A stretch of DNA of 64,000 nt. It comes from DATJIG01 sp050260515 (GTDB taxonomy: Bacteria > Pseudomonadota > Alphaproteobacteria > SMXQ01). Under the pieces are notes generated by a model. The model ran no database searches and was not told where the DNA came from. It saw only the letters and a list, made by a program, of their open reading frames with translations. Shown one piece after another: positions 9,198 through 19,108 of the stretch. Every line of letters begins with the position of its first letter. Positions within the stretch are counted from its first letter, which is position 1. The stretch is taken from positions 57,135 to 121,134 of the forward strand of contig JBLNCI010000040.1 of assembly GCA_050260515.1 (NCBI GenBank), read 5' to 3'. The translations under genes and the position numbers were made by a program.

Positions 9198-9284
9198 TGT
9201 GGATAGCGGGGGAATCCGTCAATAACTCTTTTGAATCAATGCGTTATAAATCTACCGGTGGGAGTCGCCGGAGTCGCGGGACTC
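9198..9284. promoter_or_regulatory. ccrM upstream region with five GANTC sites
   Basis: GANTC occurs at 9212-9216 (GAATC), 9233-9237 (GAATC), 9262-9266 (GAGTC), 9271-9275 (GAGTC) and 9280-9284 (GACTC). A DnaA-box-like CTATCCACA is read on the minus strand at 9198-9206, one mismatch from TTATCCACA. In Caulobacter, GANTC sites in the ccrM leader mediate methylation control. The same role here is inferred. Confidence 0.6.
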
Positions 9285-9957
9285 AAGATGTAGCGGTAGA
9301 TGCCACGGTCTGGGCGATGCCCGAGAACAGCGTGACCGCCTCCGCGACCGGTGCGAACGAGCGGCGGTGGTGCACTGTCGGCCCGTGCTTCGACAGCGCC
9401 TCGGCGTGGATTTCGGTGCCGTAGCCCGCGTTGGTGTCCCAGCCGAACGCCGGATAGAACGGCGCGAGGCGCGTCATCAGCCGGTCGCGCGCGACCTTGG
9501 CGACGATCGATGCCGCGGCGATCGACAGCGAGCGGTGGTCGCCGCCGACCACCGCCTTCACCGGGCAGCCGAAATCCGGCGCTCGGTTGCCGTCGACGAG
9601 GATATGGTCGGGCGCGAACGGCAGGCGCGCAACGGCGCGCTTCATGGCGCACTCGGTCGCGCGCAGGATGTTCATGCGATCGATCTCGGCGACGCTCGCC
9701 GCAGCGAGCGAGAGGACGACGCCCTCGCCCGCCTTCGCGCGGGCGATCAGCTCGGCCGCGACCGCCTCGCGCCTCTTCGCCGTGAGCGCCTTCGAATCGT
9801 CGATGCGGTCGCGGAGATCCTTCGGCAGCTTGCGGCGCTCGAGCACGCACGCCGCGGCGACGACCGGTCCCGCCCACGGACCCCGGCCCACCTCGTCGAC
9901 GCCCGCCACGCGTCCGTCTTTGCCCGCCACGTCGATCTCCAGCCGGAAAGTCGGCAT
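9283..9957 (-). CDS. rnhB: Ribonuclease HII
   Basis: Cleaves the RNA strand of RNA:DNA hybrids and single ribonucleotides in DNA. At 224 residues it has normal length. The first acidic motif GVDEVGRGPWAGP starts at residue 19, with catalytic D21 and E22. The third acidic residue lies in HILVDGNRAP, and the conserved SIAAASIVAKVARDR and GWDTNAGYGT motifs follow. The ATG at 9957 is used. Upstream of ccrM on the same strand, it may be partly co-transcribed with it. Confidence 0.95.
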   Translation of the reverse strand: MPTFRLEIDVAGKDGRVAGVDEVGRGPWAGPVVAAACVLERRKLPKDLRDRIDDSKALTAKRREAVAAELIARAKAGEGVVLSLAAASVAEIDRMNILRATECAMKRAVARLPFAPDHILVDGNRAPDFGCPVKAVVGGDHRSLSIAAASIVAKVARDRLMTRLAPFYPAFGWDTNAGYGTEIHAEALSKHGPTVHHRRSFAPVAEAVTLFSGIAQTVASTATS

Positions 9958-10061
9958 TCCCCCGCGGTCCCCTCCAATCCCCTGCGCGGGAATGTAGCCG
10001 GAAGCGACGACGTCGGCAGCGCCGGAATCGTCCCCGCGTGTTCAAAGAGTTTTGAGGCCGG

Positions 10062-11186
10062 CTAGAGCAGCGACATCTGCCGCGCATCGCCTTTCGGCGA
10101 CGGGGCGGGCGGGCGGAACAGGTCGCGGCGCAGATCGCGTCGCTCGCGGTTGAGGCCGAGCTTTTTGACCGCCAGAGCGAAGCGGTGCTGGATCAGCTCT
10201 GCGTAAGCCCCGGTGCCGCGCTGGCGCGAGAACCACTGCGAATCGTAGAGCTTGCCGCCGCGAACCTGCCGCATCAGGGACAGCACGTGCTGCGCGCGGT
10301 CGGCGAAGTGCTCGGTCAGCCACTCGGCGAACAGCTCCTTGATCTCGTGCGGCATGCGCAGCATCACGAAGCCGGCACCCGTCGCGCCGGCATCGCGCAC
10401 CGCCTCGAGGATGGATTCGATCTCGGGGTCGGTGAGACCGGGGATGATCGGCGCGACCATGACGCGCATCGGCACGCCTGCTTCCGACAGCGCCTTGATC
10501 GCGGCGAGTCGCTTCTTCGGCGTCGACGCGCGTGGCTCCATGACGCGGGCGAGCGCCGGATCGAGCGTCGTCACCGACAGCGCGGCGGAGACGAGGTTCA
10601 GCTTCGCGGCCGCACCGAGGAGATCGGCGTCGCGCGCGATCAGGGCGTTCTTGGTGATGAGCGTGAACGGATGGCGGTGCTCGACCAGCACCTCGATGAT
10701 GCTGCGCGTGATCCGCAGCTGCCGCTCGACCGGCTGGTAGCAGTCGGTGATGCCGGAAATCATGATCGGCTCGGGCGTGTAGCCGGGCGCCGCAAACTCG
10801 GCCTTCAGGCGCTCGACGGCGTCGAACTTGCCGTAGAGCTTGGTCTCGAAATCAAGGCCCGGCGAATGGCCGAGATAGGCGTGGCTTGGCCGCGCGTAGC
10901 AGTAGATGCAGCCGTGCTCGCAGCCGCGATACGGGTTGATCGAGCGATCGAAGCCGACGTCCGGCGAGTTGTTGCGCGTGATCACCGTGCGGCTGGTGTC
11001 GCGCATCACCGTGGTCCGGAGCTTGGGCGGCTCGTCCTCGTCGGGCACGAGGCCGTTGAGGTCGCGCCAGCCGTCGTCGATCGCCTCGCTGGTGAAGCGC
11101 TCGAAGCGGCCGGTGCGATTGCTCACCGCGCCGCGGCCTTTCGTCGGGAGCCCGGCGCGAACTCTATTCGAAACACTGTCGCTCAT
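10062..11186 (-). CDS. PA0069-family radical SAM protein (SPL-like)
   Basis: A 374-residue radical SAM protein. The [4Fe-4S] motif C89-x3-C93-x2-C96 lies in GCEHGCIYCYARP, followed by AYLGHSPGLDFETKLY and the downstream motif ISGITDCYQPVERQ. This pattern is the PA0069 family, distantly similar to spore photoproduct lyase; the reaction is unknown. A LexA-type box lies 25 bp ahead of the start, which suggests a DNA-damage role. The ATG at 11186 gives the common N-terminus (GRGAVSNRTGRFE). Confidence 0.85.
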   Translation of the reverse strand: MSDSVSNRVRAGLPTKGRGAVSNRTGRFERFTSEAIDDGWRDLNGLVPDEDEPPKLRTTVMRDTSRTVITRNNSPDVGFDRSINPYRGCEHGCIYCYARPSHAYLGHSPGLDFETKLYGKFDAVERLKAEFAAPGYTPEPIMISGITDCYQPVERQLRITRSIIEVLVEHRHPFTLITKNALIARDADLLGAAAKLNLVSAALSVTTLDPALARVMEPRASTPKKRLAAIKALSEAGVPMRVMVAPIIPGLTDPEIESILEAVRDAGATGAGFVMLRMPHEIKELFAEWLTEHFADRAQHVLSLMRQVRGGKLYDSQWFSRQRGTGAYAELIQHRFALAVKKLGLNRERRDLRRDLFRPPAPSPKGDARQMSLL

Positions 11187-11210
11187 GAGGAAACGCTAGG
11201 AAAAGCATGC

Positions 11211-11225
11211 GAACAAATCAAGAAC
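11211..11225 (-). promoter_or_regulatory. Candidate LexA (SOS) box
   Basis: Minus strand GTTC-TTGATTT-GTTC, an exact match to the alphaproteobacterial LexA consensus GTTC-N7-GTTC. It lies 25 bp upstream of the radical SAM gene start and 125 bp from the divergent glycosyltransferase gene. Confidence 0.6.
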
Positions 11226-11349
11226 ATATTCTTACCGATCGGTCTGGCGAAGCTCGGCTTTTGGCGATTTCCCTGCAATCGCAATCGATTTGTTAACCGA
11301 CGCGGCCGCACACTTGTTCACAACAGCGAAGCTTCACAGGAAGACTGTC

Positions 11350-12054
11350 ATGTTGCTGAGTGTCGTCATCCCCACCGAGAACGCTGCGGCCGAATTGCCC
11401 GCGACCCTGTCCGCGCTCCGCGACGACATCGCGCGCACCTGCGGCACCAAGGGCCTGCAGGTGCCGGACATCGAGATCGTCGTCTGCGACGCGAGCTCCA
11501 GCGACGGCACCGCGGCTGTCGCGGAACGCCTCGGCGCGCGTGTGGTGACGGCTCCGGCGGGCGGGGCCCAGCTCCGCGCCGGCGCCGAAGCCGCGCGTGG
11601 CGAGTGGCTCCTGTTCCTCCATTCCGCGACGCGCCTCGGCGAGGGCTGGTCGGCGCGGGTCGCGGGCTTCGTCGCCAACCCAGCCAACCTCGGTCAGGCC
11701 GCCGCGTTCCGATTCCGCGTCAGCGACGAGCGCAAATGGGCGCGTCGTCTCGAGGCGATCTTCGACGGCCGCTCGAAGTGGCTCGGCCTGCCGTCGGGCG
11801 ATCAGGGGTTGCTCATCAGCAAACCGTTCTACGATTCCCTCGGCGGCTACCCCGAGGTGCCGATGATGGAAGACGTCGAGATGATCCGCCGCATCGGCGC
11901 CGAGCGTCTTCGCGTGCTGCCGATCGCCGCGATCAACTCCGCCGCGCGCTACCAGGGCGACGACTGGTGGAAGCGGATGATGCAGGACGCGCTGTGCGTC
12001 GGCCTGTGGTTCGCGGGCGTCCCGGCCAACCGCGTGATGCGGCTCTACCGCTAA
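11350..12054 (+). CDS. TIGR04283-type family 2 glycosyltransferase
   Basis: A 234-residue GT-A fold protein. The sequence starts LLSVVIPTENAAAELPATL, has the nucleotide-sugar region VCDASSSDGTAAVAERLGA, a degenerate DxD region (LFLHSATRLG), and the family hallmark GDQGLLISKPFYDSLGG followed by MMEDVEMIRR. These match TIGR04283, the GT2 subgroup usually found with selenosugar/rSAM genes, though no such partner is seen here except the unrelated upstream radical SAM gene. The loss of the acidic pair in the DxD position (SAT instead of ADT) may lower or change activity. The ATG at 11350 has AGGAAG in front. Confidence 0.75.
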   Translation: MLLSVVIPTENAAAELPATLSALRDDIARTCGTKGLQVPDIEIVVCDASSSDGTAAVAERLGARVVTAPAGGAQLRAGAEAARGEWLLFLHSATRLGEGWSARVAGFVANPANLGQAAAFRFRVSDERKWARRLEAIFDGRSKWLGLPSGDQGLLISKPFYDSLGGYPEVPMMEDVEMIRRIGAERLRVLPIAAINSAARYQGDDWWKRMMQDALCVGLWFAGVPANRVMRLYR

Positions 12055-12060
12055 CGGCCC

Positions 12061-12111
12061 AAGTCCGGCGGACACAAAAGTCCGGCGGACCAAAAAGTCC
12101 AGCGGACATGA
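12061..12111. repeat. Three tandem 17-bp repeats
   Basis: AAGTCCGGCGGACACAA, AAGTCCGGCGGACCAAA and AAGTCCAGCGGACATGA, end to end. Each contains the short dyad GTCC-NNN-GGAC. They sit just beyond the glycosyltransferase stop codon, in a convergent gap. Confidence 0.85.
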
Positions 12112-12132
12112 GCGCCCCGTAAGCGCCTGTTG

Positions 12133-12263
12133 AAAAGTGTCCCAACTGTCCCAAGTGTCCCAAACGCCCAGTGTGGGACAGTGGGACAAAGGGCCTTAGT
12201 CATTGGGATTGCTTGCAATGTCTGTCCCACGCGGGCCGATCGGGCGGCGTGGCGGTGGGACAG
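12133..12263. repeat. 131-bp TGTCCCA/TGGGACA intergenic element, copy A
   Basis: Seven heptamers: three TGTCCCA at 9-bp spacing, two TGGGACA at 8-bp spacing, then CTGTCCCACGC and a closing GTGGGACAG. The first group can pair with the second, and the fourth with the last. A second copy of the same length and layout is at 33249-33379. Both lie between 3' ends of convergent genes. Confidence 0.85.
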
Positions 12264-12288
12264 CGCGCCCGGGGCTCGGCGCCCGGGT

Positions 12289-12814
12289 TTAGCGTCCGAG
12301 GTGTTCCTTGAGGCGCGGCATCAGTTCGACGAGATTGCACGGCCGGTGCCGCGAATCGAGCTGGAGGCGCAGGATCTCGTCCCAGCCGTCGCGGCAGGCC
12401 GAGGGCGATCCCGGCAGCGAGAAGATGTAGGTACCGCGGGCGACGCCGCCGGTGGCGCGCGACTGGATCGTCGACGTGCCGACCTTGCCGTAGGAGATCC
12501 AGCGGAACAGCTCGCCGAAGCCCTCGATCTTCTTCTCGTAGAGCGCCTCGACCGCTTCGGGCGTCACGTCGCGGCCGGTCATGCCGGTGCCGCCGGTCGT
12601 GATCACGACGTCGACGTTGGGATCGTCGATCCACGCGGTGACCTGGGACCGGATCTGCGCGATGTCGTCCTTCACCACGGCGCGCGCGGCGAGCGTGTGG
12701 CCGGCGGCTTGGAGGCGGTCGATCAGCGTCTTGCCGGACTCATCCTCCTTCGGACCGCGACTGTCCGAGACGGTGAGAACGGCGATCGCTACCGGAAGGA
12801 ACTTACGGGTCTCG

Positions 12815-12828
<14 letters not shown>
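12289..12828 (-). CDS. moaB: Molybdenum cofactor biosynthesis protein MoaB
   Basis: A 179-residue MoaB/MogA-fold protein acting in molybdopterin activation (adenylylation or binding). Visible motifs are LTVSDSRGPKEDESGKTL near the N-terminus, the family loop VITTGGTGMTGRDVTPEAV, and IFSLPGSPSACRDGWDEIL. The ATG at 12828 overlaps the end of the upstream lytic transglycosylase gene by 14 bp on the same strand, so translation is likely coupled. No clear ribosome site is visible for this start. No molybdoenzyme gene is in the window. Confidence 0.92.
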
Positions 12829-14503
<1,675 letters not shown>

Positions 14504-14522
14504 CCCGGCGTTCTTAACCGAG

Positions 14523-14539
14523 CCGTTGGCGTAACGGCA
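14523..14539 (-). promoter_or_regulatory. Leader hairpin upstream of the lytic transglycosylase gene
   Basis: GCCGTT-GGCGT-AACGGC inverted repeat, 20 bp ahead of the start codon and next to TTAACGTTAA. It may form a 5' UTR hairpin; no regulator can be named. Confidence 0.3.
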
Positions 14540-14667
14540 AGGCATTAACGTTAAGATCTGACCGACCGGTATGTTCTTTTTTGGGGGCACAGTGGCCCCT
14601 TATTGGTCCTAAGCGACCTAATTTTCCATTAACCAAGCCGGCGGGCAGGCCGGGCGAGGCGTCCGGT

Positions 14668-15558
14668 TCAGGCCTCGGCGAGCTTGCGGCGAATGGCGAG
14701 AAAGTCCTGCCACGCCAGTCGCTTCTGCCCCGGGGACCGGAGCAGATAGGCCGGGTGGAAGGTGGCGATCGTGGGCACCGGACGCGCCATCCGCGGGGTG
14801 CGGAACTCGAGCCACCGGCCGCGCAGCCGCATGATCCCCTCGGAGCGGGCGAGCATCGTCTTGGCGGCGATGCCGCCGGCCAGCACCAGCACCGCCGGGT
14901 CGACGATCTCGACCATGCGCTCGACGAACGGCAGGCACGCGGCGATCTCCGCCGGCGTCGGCGTGCGGTTCCCCGGTGGACGCCAGAACAGGATGTTGGT
15001 GATCAGGCTGTTGGTGCGGTCCTGGCCGATCGCCGCCAGCATCCGGTCGAGGAGCTGGCCCGACACGCCGACGAATGGTTTTCCCATCCGGTCCTCGTCG
15101 GCCCCGGGCGCCTCGCCGATGACCATGAGTCGGGCGTTCGGGTTGCCGTCGCAGAACACCAGGTTGGTCGCCGTCTTCTTGAGCGCGCAGCCGTCGAACG
15201 CCGCGAGCGCCGCGCGCAGCTCCTCGAATGTCGTCGCCGCTTCGGCAAGTTGCGCGGCCGTCCTGTCCTCGGGCGGGCGCACCGGGGCCGCGACCGGGGC
15301 GGCGCGCGGCGCCACAGGACTGCGGCCGACCGCCGTGCCCGGGGCCGGAGCGTCGCGATCGATGGTGCGGGCGGCAGGCGCGGTCGCCGGGGGCGCGGCA
15401 ATGGGCGTCATGGGCGCCGCCGGCTGCGGCCGCTCGAGTCGATTGACCGGCGCATCGCCGATGGCGTCGATCGCGCCCGCGTCGACCTGCCACGCGAGCA
15501 GCGCGACGAGCGGATCGATGTCGGGTTTTCCCCCGTGTGGGTTCGGCGGCTCGGCCAT
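14668..15558 (-). CDS. Family 4 uracil-DNA glycosylase
   Basis: Excises uracil from DNA in base excision repair. After a proline/alanine-rich linker of about 100 residues, the catalytic domain shows TATNLVFCDGNP, the active-site loop VIGEAPGADEDRMGKPFVG, LLDRML, ITNILFWRPPGNR and ATFHPAYLLRSP. These are the motifs of the Fe-S-containing type 4 UDGs. Only some of the usual cluster cysteines are obvious by eye (CALKKTATNLVFC). The ATG at 15558 gives 296 residues. It is divergent from the ETF-QO gene with 81 bp between starts. Confidence 0.9.
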   Translation of the reverse strand: MAEPPNPHGGKPDIDPLVALLAWQVDAGAIDAIGDAPVNRLERPQPAAPMTPIAAPPATAPAARTIDRDAPAPGTAVGRSPVAPRAAPVAAPVRPPEDRTAAQLAEAATTFEELRAALAAFDGCALKKTATNLVFCDGNPNARLMVIGEAPGADEDRMGKPFVGVSGQLLDRMLAAIGQDRTNSLITNILFWRPPGNRTPTPAEIAACLPFVERMVEIVDPAVLVLAGGIAAKTMLARSEGIMRLRGRWLEFRTPRMARPVPTIATFHPAYLLRSPGQKRLAWQDFLAIRRKLAEA

Positions 15559-15639
15559 GGCCGCGAAGCTACCACAGCGCTTGGCACCAATGCGCGGCCC
15601 GCTGTTTCCCTCGCCGGCCCAATGCAGTAAGCAAGCGGC

Positions 15640-17262
15640 ATGGCACGGGAATCGATGACGTTCGACGTCGTGATCGTGGGCGCGGGGCCGGCAGGCCTGT
15701 CGGCGGCGATCCGTCTCAAGCAGCGGGCAGCCGCGACCGGACGCGAGCTGTCGGTGTGTGTCGTCGAGAAGGGCTCGGAGGTCGGCGCGCACATTCTGTC
15801 GGGCGCCGTGCTCGAGCCGCGCGCGCTGAACGAGCTCTTCCCCGACTGGAAGGAGCGGGGCGCCCCGCTCATGACGCCGGCGACCAGCGACCGCTTCCTG
15901 TTCCTGACCGAGCGCCGTGCCTTCCACCTGCCGACGCCGCCGCAGATGCGGAACCACGGCAACTACATCATCTCTCTCGGCAACCTCTGCCGCTGGCTCG
16001 CCAAGGAAGCCGAGGCGCTGGGGGTCGAGATCTACCCGGGATTCGCCGCCGCCGAGATCCTCATCGAGGATGATGCGGTCGTCGGCGTCGCGACCGGCGA
16101 CATGGGGGTCGGCAAGAATGGCGAGGCGACCGAGAACTATCAGCCGGGCGTGGAGCTGCGCGCGCGGCTGACGCTGTTCGCCGAAGGGTGTCGCGGCTCG
16201 CTCTCCGAGCAACTCATCAAGCGCTACGACCTGCGGCGTGACTCCGAGCCCCAGACCTACGGAATCGGCATCAAGGAGCTGTGGGAAGTCGATCCCGCGC
16301 GCCATCGCCCCGGCACGGTCATCCACAGCGTCGGCTGGCCGCTCGATCACGCGACCTATGGCGGCTCGTTCCTCTACCACCTCGAGAACAACCAGGTCGC
16401 CGTCGGGTTCGTCGTCGGCCTCGATTACGCCAATCCGTTCCTGTCGCCGTTCGAGGAGTTCCAGCGCTTCAAGCTGCATCCGGCGATCCGCCCGACCTTC
16501 GAGGGCGGCCGTCGCATCGCGTACGGGGCGCGCGCTCTCAATGAAGGCGGCTTTCAGTCGATCCCGGCGCTGACCGTGCCCGGCGCGGCCCTGATCGGCG
16601 ACAGCGCCGGCTTCGTCAACGTCGCCAAGATCAAGGGCATCCATACGGCGATGAAATCGGCGATGGTCGCGGCCGATGCGGCGGTGGAGGCACTCGCGGG
16701 TGACGGCCCGGTGACGCTCGCCGACTATCCCGCACGGCTGAAGCAGAGCTGGGTGTTCGAGGAGCTCGCGCGCGTGCGCAACATCCGGCCCGGGTTCCAC
16801 GCCGGGCTGATCCCGGGACTCGCGAACGCCGTGTTCGAGACGCTCGCCGGCGGTCGTGCCCCGTGGACGCTGCATCATCGCCGCGACAACGAGGCGCTCC
16901 GTCCGGCAAAGGAATCGGTGCCGGTCGCGTATCCGAGGCCGGACGGCAAGATCACCTTCGATCGCCTGTCGTCGGTGTTCATCTCCAACACCAACCACGA
17001 AGAGAACCAGCCCGCGCACTTGAAGCTGCGCGCGCCGGCGCTGGCGATCTCGCTGAACCTCGCCGCCTATGATTCGCCCGAGACCCGCTACTGCCCGGCG
17101 GGCGTGTACGAGATCGTCCGCGACGAGTCGGGAGAGCCGCGGCTGCAGATCAACGCCCAGAACTGCGTCCACTGCAAGACCTGCGACATCAAGGACCCGG
17201 CGCAGAACATCGAGTGGACCGTTCCCGAAGGCGGCGGCGGGCCCAACTATCCGAATATGTGA
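15640..17262 (+). CDS. Electron-transfer flavoprotein:ubiquinone oxidoreductase
   Basis: Inner-membrane-associated enzyme passing electrons from ETF to ubiquinone in fatty and amino acid oxidation. The FAD loop VVIVGAGPAGLSAAI begins at residue 10. The ubiquinone/FAD domain contains GAHILSGAVLEP and IGDSAGFVNVAKIKGIH. The C-terminal [4Fe-4S] ligands are C485, C509, C512 and C515 (NCVHCKTCDIKDP). The length of 540 residues is normal. ATG start at 15640. No etfAB genes are in the window. Confidence 0.95.
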   Translation: MARESMTFDVVIVGAGPAGLSAAIRLKQRAAATGRELSVCVVEKGSEVGAHILSGAVLEPRALNELFPDWKERGAPLMTPATSDRFLFLTERRAFHLPTPPQMRNHGNYIISLGNLCRWLAKEAEALGVEIYPGFAAAEILIEDDAVVGVATGDMGVGKNGEATENYQPGVELRARLTLFAEGCRGSLSEQLIKRYDLRRDSEPQTYGIGIKELWEVDPARHRPGTVIHSVGWPLDHATYGGSFLYHLENNQVAVGFVVGLDYANPFLSPFEEFQRFKLHPAIRPTFEGGRRIAYGARALNEGGFQSIPALTVPGAALIGDSAGFVNVAKIKGIHTAMKSAMVAADAAVEALAGDGPVTLADYPARLKQSWVFEELARVRNIRPGFHAGLIPGLANAVFETLAGGRAPWTLHHRRDNEALRPAKESVPVAYPRPDGKITFDRLSSVFISNTNHEENQPAHLKLRAPALAISLNLAAYDSPETRYCPAGVYEIVRDESGEPRLQINAQNCVHCKTCDIKDPAQNIEWTVPEGGGGPNYPNM

Positions 17263-17341
17263 CGAACCGGCGGTGCTGCCGCGCCCCGCTGGGTTGTCGC
17301 CACGACTCGTGCCGTCCCGCCGCCGTGCTATAGTTCCGCCA

Positions 17342-19102
17342 ATGACGTCCTACATTCTCCGCCTCACATCGCGCTTTGGCGCCGGCGCGGCCATCGCGTG
17401 CGCGCTCGCGCTCGGGGCCTGCGCGCAGGGAGCGCGCCAGCAGGTCCTCGTTCCGACCGAACCGACCGGAACGGCGGGCGACTATCTCGCGGCGCGGCAT
17501 GCGCAGGCCGCCCAGGACACGCGCCTCGCGGCGAATCTCTACGCGCGGGCGTTGGCCGACGATCCCGACAATCAGGAGCTGCTGCGCCGCACCTTCCAGT
17601 TGCTCGCGGCCGACGGGCGATTCGACGAGGCGGTGCCCGTGGCAAACCGCATCGTCGCCGCGTCCCCGAATTCCGCCCTGCCGGTCCTCACGCTCGTCGT
17701 CGAGGACGTCCGGCAGCGTCGCTACGCCGACGCGGTGGCGCGCGCGAACGCCCTGCCGAACGAGGGCCTCACCGCCTTCGTCCGCCCGATCGCGCTGACG
17801 TGGATCGAAGCGGGCCGCGGAAACAAGGTCGCGGCCGAGAACGCGATCAAGGAGCTCGGCGGCAAGGCGGGCTTCGAGCTGTTCGCGTATTTCCACACGG
17901 CGCTGGTTGACGACCTGCTCGGCGACACCGACGGCGCCCGTCGCGCCTATGTCGCCGCGGCGGAGGCGAACAAGGCGCAGTTCGTCCGCGTGACCGAAGC
18001 GGCGGGTTCGTTCTTCGAGCGCACCGGCGACCGCGCCGAGGCACAGCGCCTCTACGAGGCGTACGAGCGCGCGCACCCCGACACGCTGGTCATGAAGTCG
18101 GCGCTCGCCCGGCTCGCATCGGGCGGCGCGCCGCCGCGGACGATCGCCTCGGTCGAAGCCGGGCTCGCCGAAGGGCTGTTCGACATCGCGAGCCTGCTGC
18201 ACCAGGAGCGGATCGACGACGTCGGCATCATCCTCGCGCAGCTCTCGCTCCGGCTGCGCGGCGACTTCACGATGGCGAAGCTGCTGATTGCGGACATCTA
18301 CGAGAGCCAGGGCCATCTCCAGTCGGCCGTCGCCGCGTACCAGGACATCGATCCGCATGCTCCGGTCGCGTGGTCGGCGCGGCTCCGCGCGGCGGTGCTG
18401 CTCGCCGGCATGGGCGACATCGACGGCGCGACGCGCCGCCTCGAGGCCATGGCCGAGGAGCGGCCCGACCGCAGCGACGCGCTCGTCGCGTTGGGCGACG
18501 TGCTGCGGAGCTCGGATCGCTTCACCGACGCGGTCGCCGCGTACGACCGCGCGCTGGCGCGCATCCCGCATCTCGAGGAGCGCCACTGGTCGCTGCTGTA
18601 TTCGCGCGGCATCGCGCTCGAGCGGGCGAAGCAGTGGCCGCGCGCCGAGGCCGATTTCCTCAAGGCGGTCGAGCTCAGTCCCGACCAGCCCTATCTGCTC
18701 AATTACCTCGCCTATTCGTGGGTCGAGCACGGCACGAATCTCGAGAAGGCGCAGGCAATGCTCGAGCGCGCGCTGCGGCTGCGGCCCAAGGATGCGCAGA
18801 TCATCGACAGCATGGGCTGGGTGCAGTACCGGCTCGGCCACTTCGACAACGCGGTGAAGCACCTCGAGCAGGCGGTCGAGCTGAAGCCGCAGGACGCGGT
18901 CATCAACGATCATCTCGGCGACGCCTATTGGCGGGTCGGGCGCTACAACGAGGCGCGCTACCAGTGGCAGCGCGCGCTGCGCATGGATCCGGAGCCCGAT
19001 CTCGTCGCCTCGCTCGAGGAGAAGCTGCAGAACGGACTGAAGCCGTCGGCCGGCGGCCGGTCGGCGCAGCCGCCGAAGCCGACCGCGCGTCGCGGCTCCT
19101 GA
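17342..19102 (+). CDS. Tetratricopeptide repeat lipoprotein
   Basis: A 586-residue protein with a lipoprotein signal peptide ending in the lipobox LGAC (about residues 23-26). A long array of TPR-type helices follows; the clearest units are at about 420-560 (LLNYLAYSWVEHGTNLEKAQ, IDSMGWVQYRLGHFDNAVKH, INDHLGDAYWRVGRYNEARY). This resembles the TPR lipoproteins found ahead of ispE in many alphaproteobacteria. Molecular role unknown, probably an envelope scaffold. The ATG at 17342 was chosen for the signal peptide. ispE starts 6 bp after the stop. Confidence 0.85.
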   Translation: MTSYILRLTSRFGAGAAIACALALGACAQGARQQVLVPTEPTGTAGDYLAARHAQAAQDTRLAANLYARALADDPDNQELLRRTFQLLAADGRFDEAVPVANRIVAASPNSALPVLTLVVEDVRQRRYADAVARANALPNEGLTAFVRPIALTWIEAGRGNKVAAENAIKELGGKAGFELFAYFHTALVDDLLGDTDGARRAYVAAAEANKAQFVRVTEAAGSFFERTGDRAEAQRLYEAYERAHPDTLVMKSALARLASGGAPPRTIASVEAGLAEGLFDIASLLHQERIDDVGIILAQLSLRLRGDFTMAKLLIADIYESQGHLQSAVAAYQDIDPHAPVAWSARLRAAVLLAGMGDIDGATRRLEAMAEERPDRSDALVALGDVLRSSDRFTDAVAAYDRALARIPHLEERHWSLLYSRGIALERAKQWPRAEADFLKAVELSPDQPYLLNYLAYSWVEHGTNLEKAQAMLERALRLRPKDAQIIDSMGWVQYRLGHFDNAVKHLEQAVELKPQDAVINDHLGDAYWRVGRYNEARYQWQRALRMDPEPDLVASLEEKLQNGLKPSAGGRSAQPPKPTARRGS

Positions 19103-19108
19103 GCGCGC

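Noticed and set aside
12130..12270. Short open frames with Ser/Val/Pro or Trp/Asp/Thr repeats in the TGTCCCA element
   Set aside because: They are translations of the heptamer repeats; similar peptides arise in the second copy in different contexts, so they are not genes.
14540..14560. CtrA site at TTAACGTTAA
   Set aside because: The CtrA consensus needs TTAA-N7-TTAA; here the two half-sites are only 2 bp apart.
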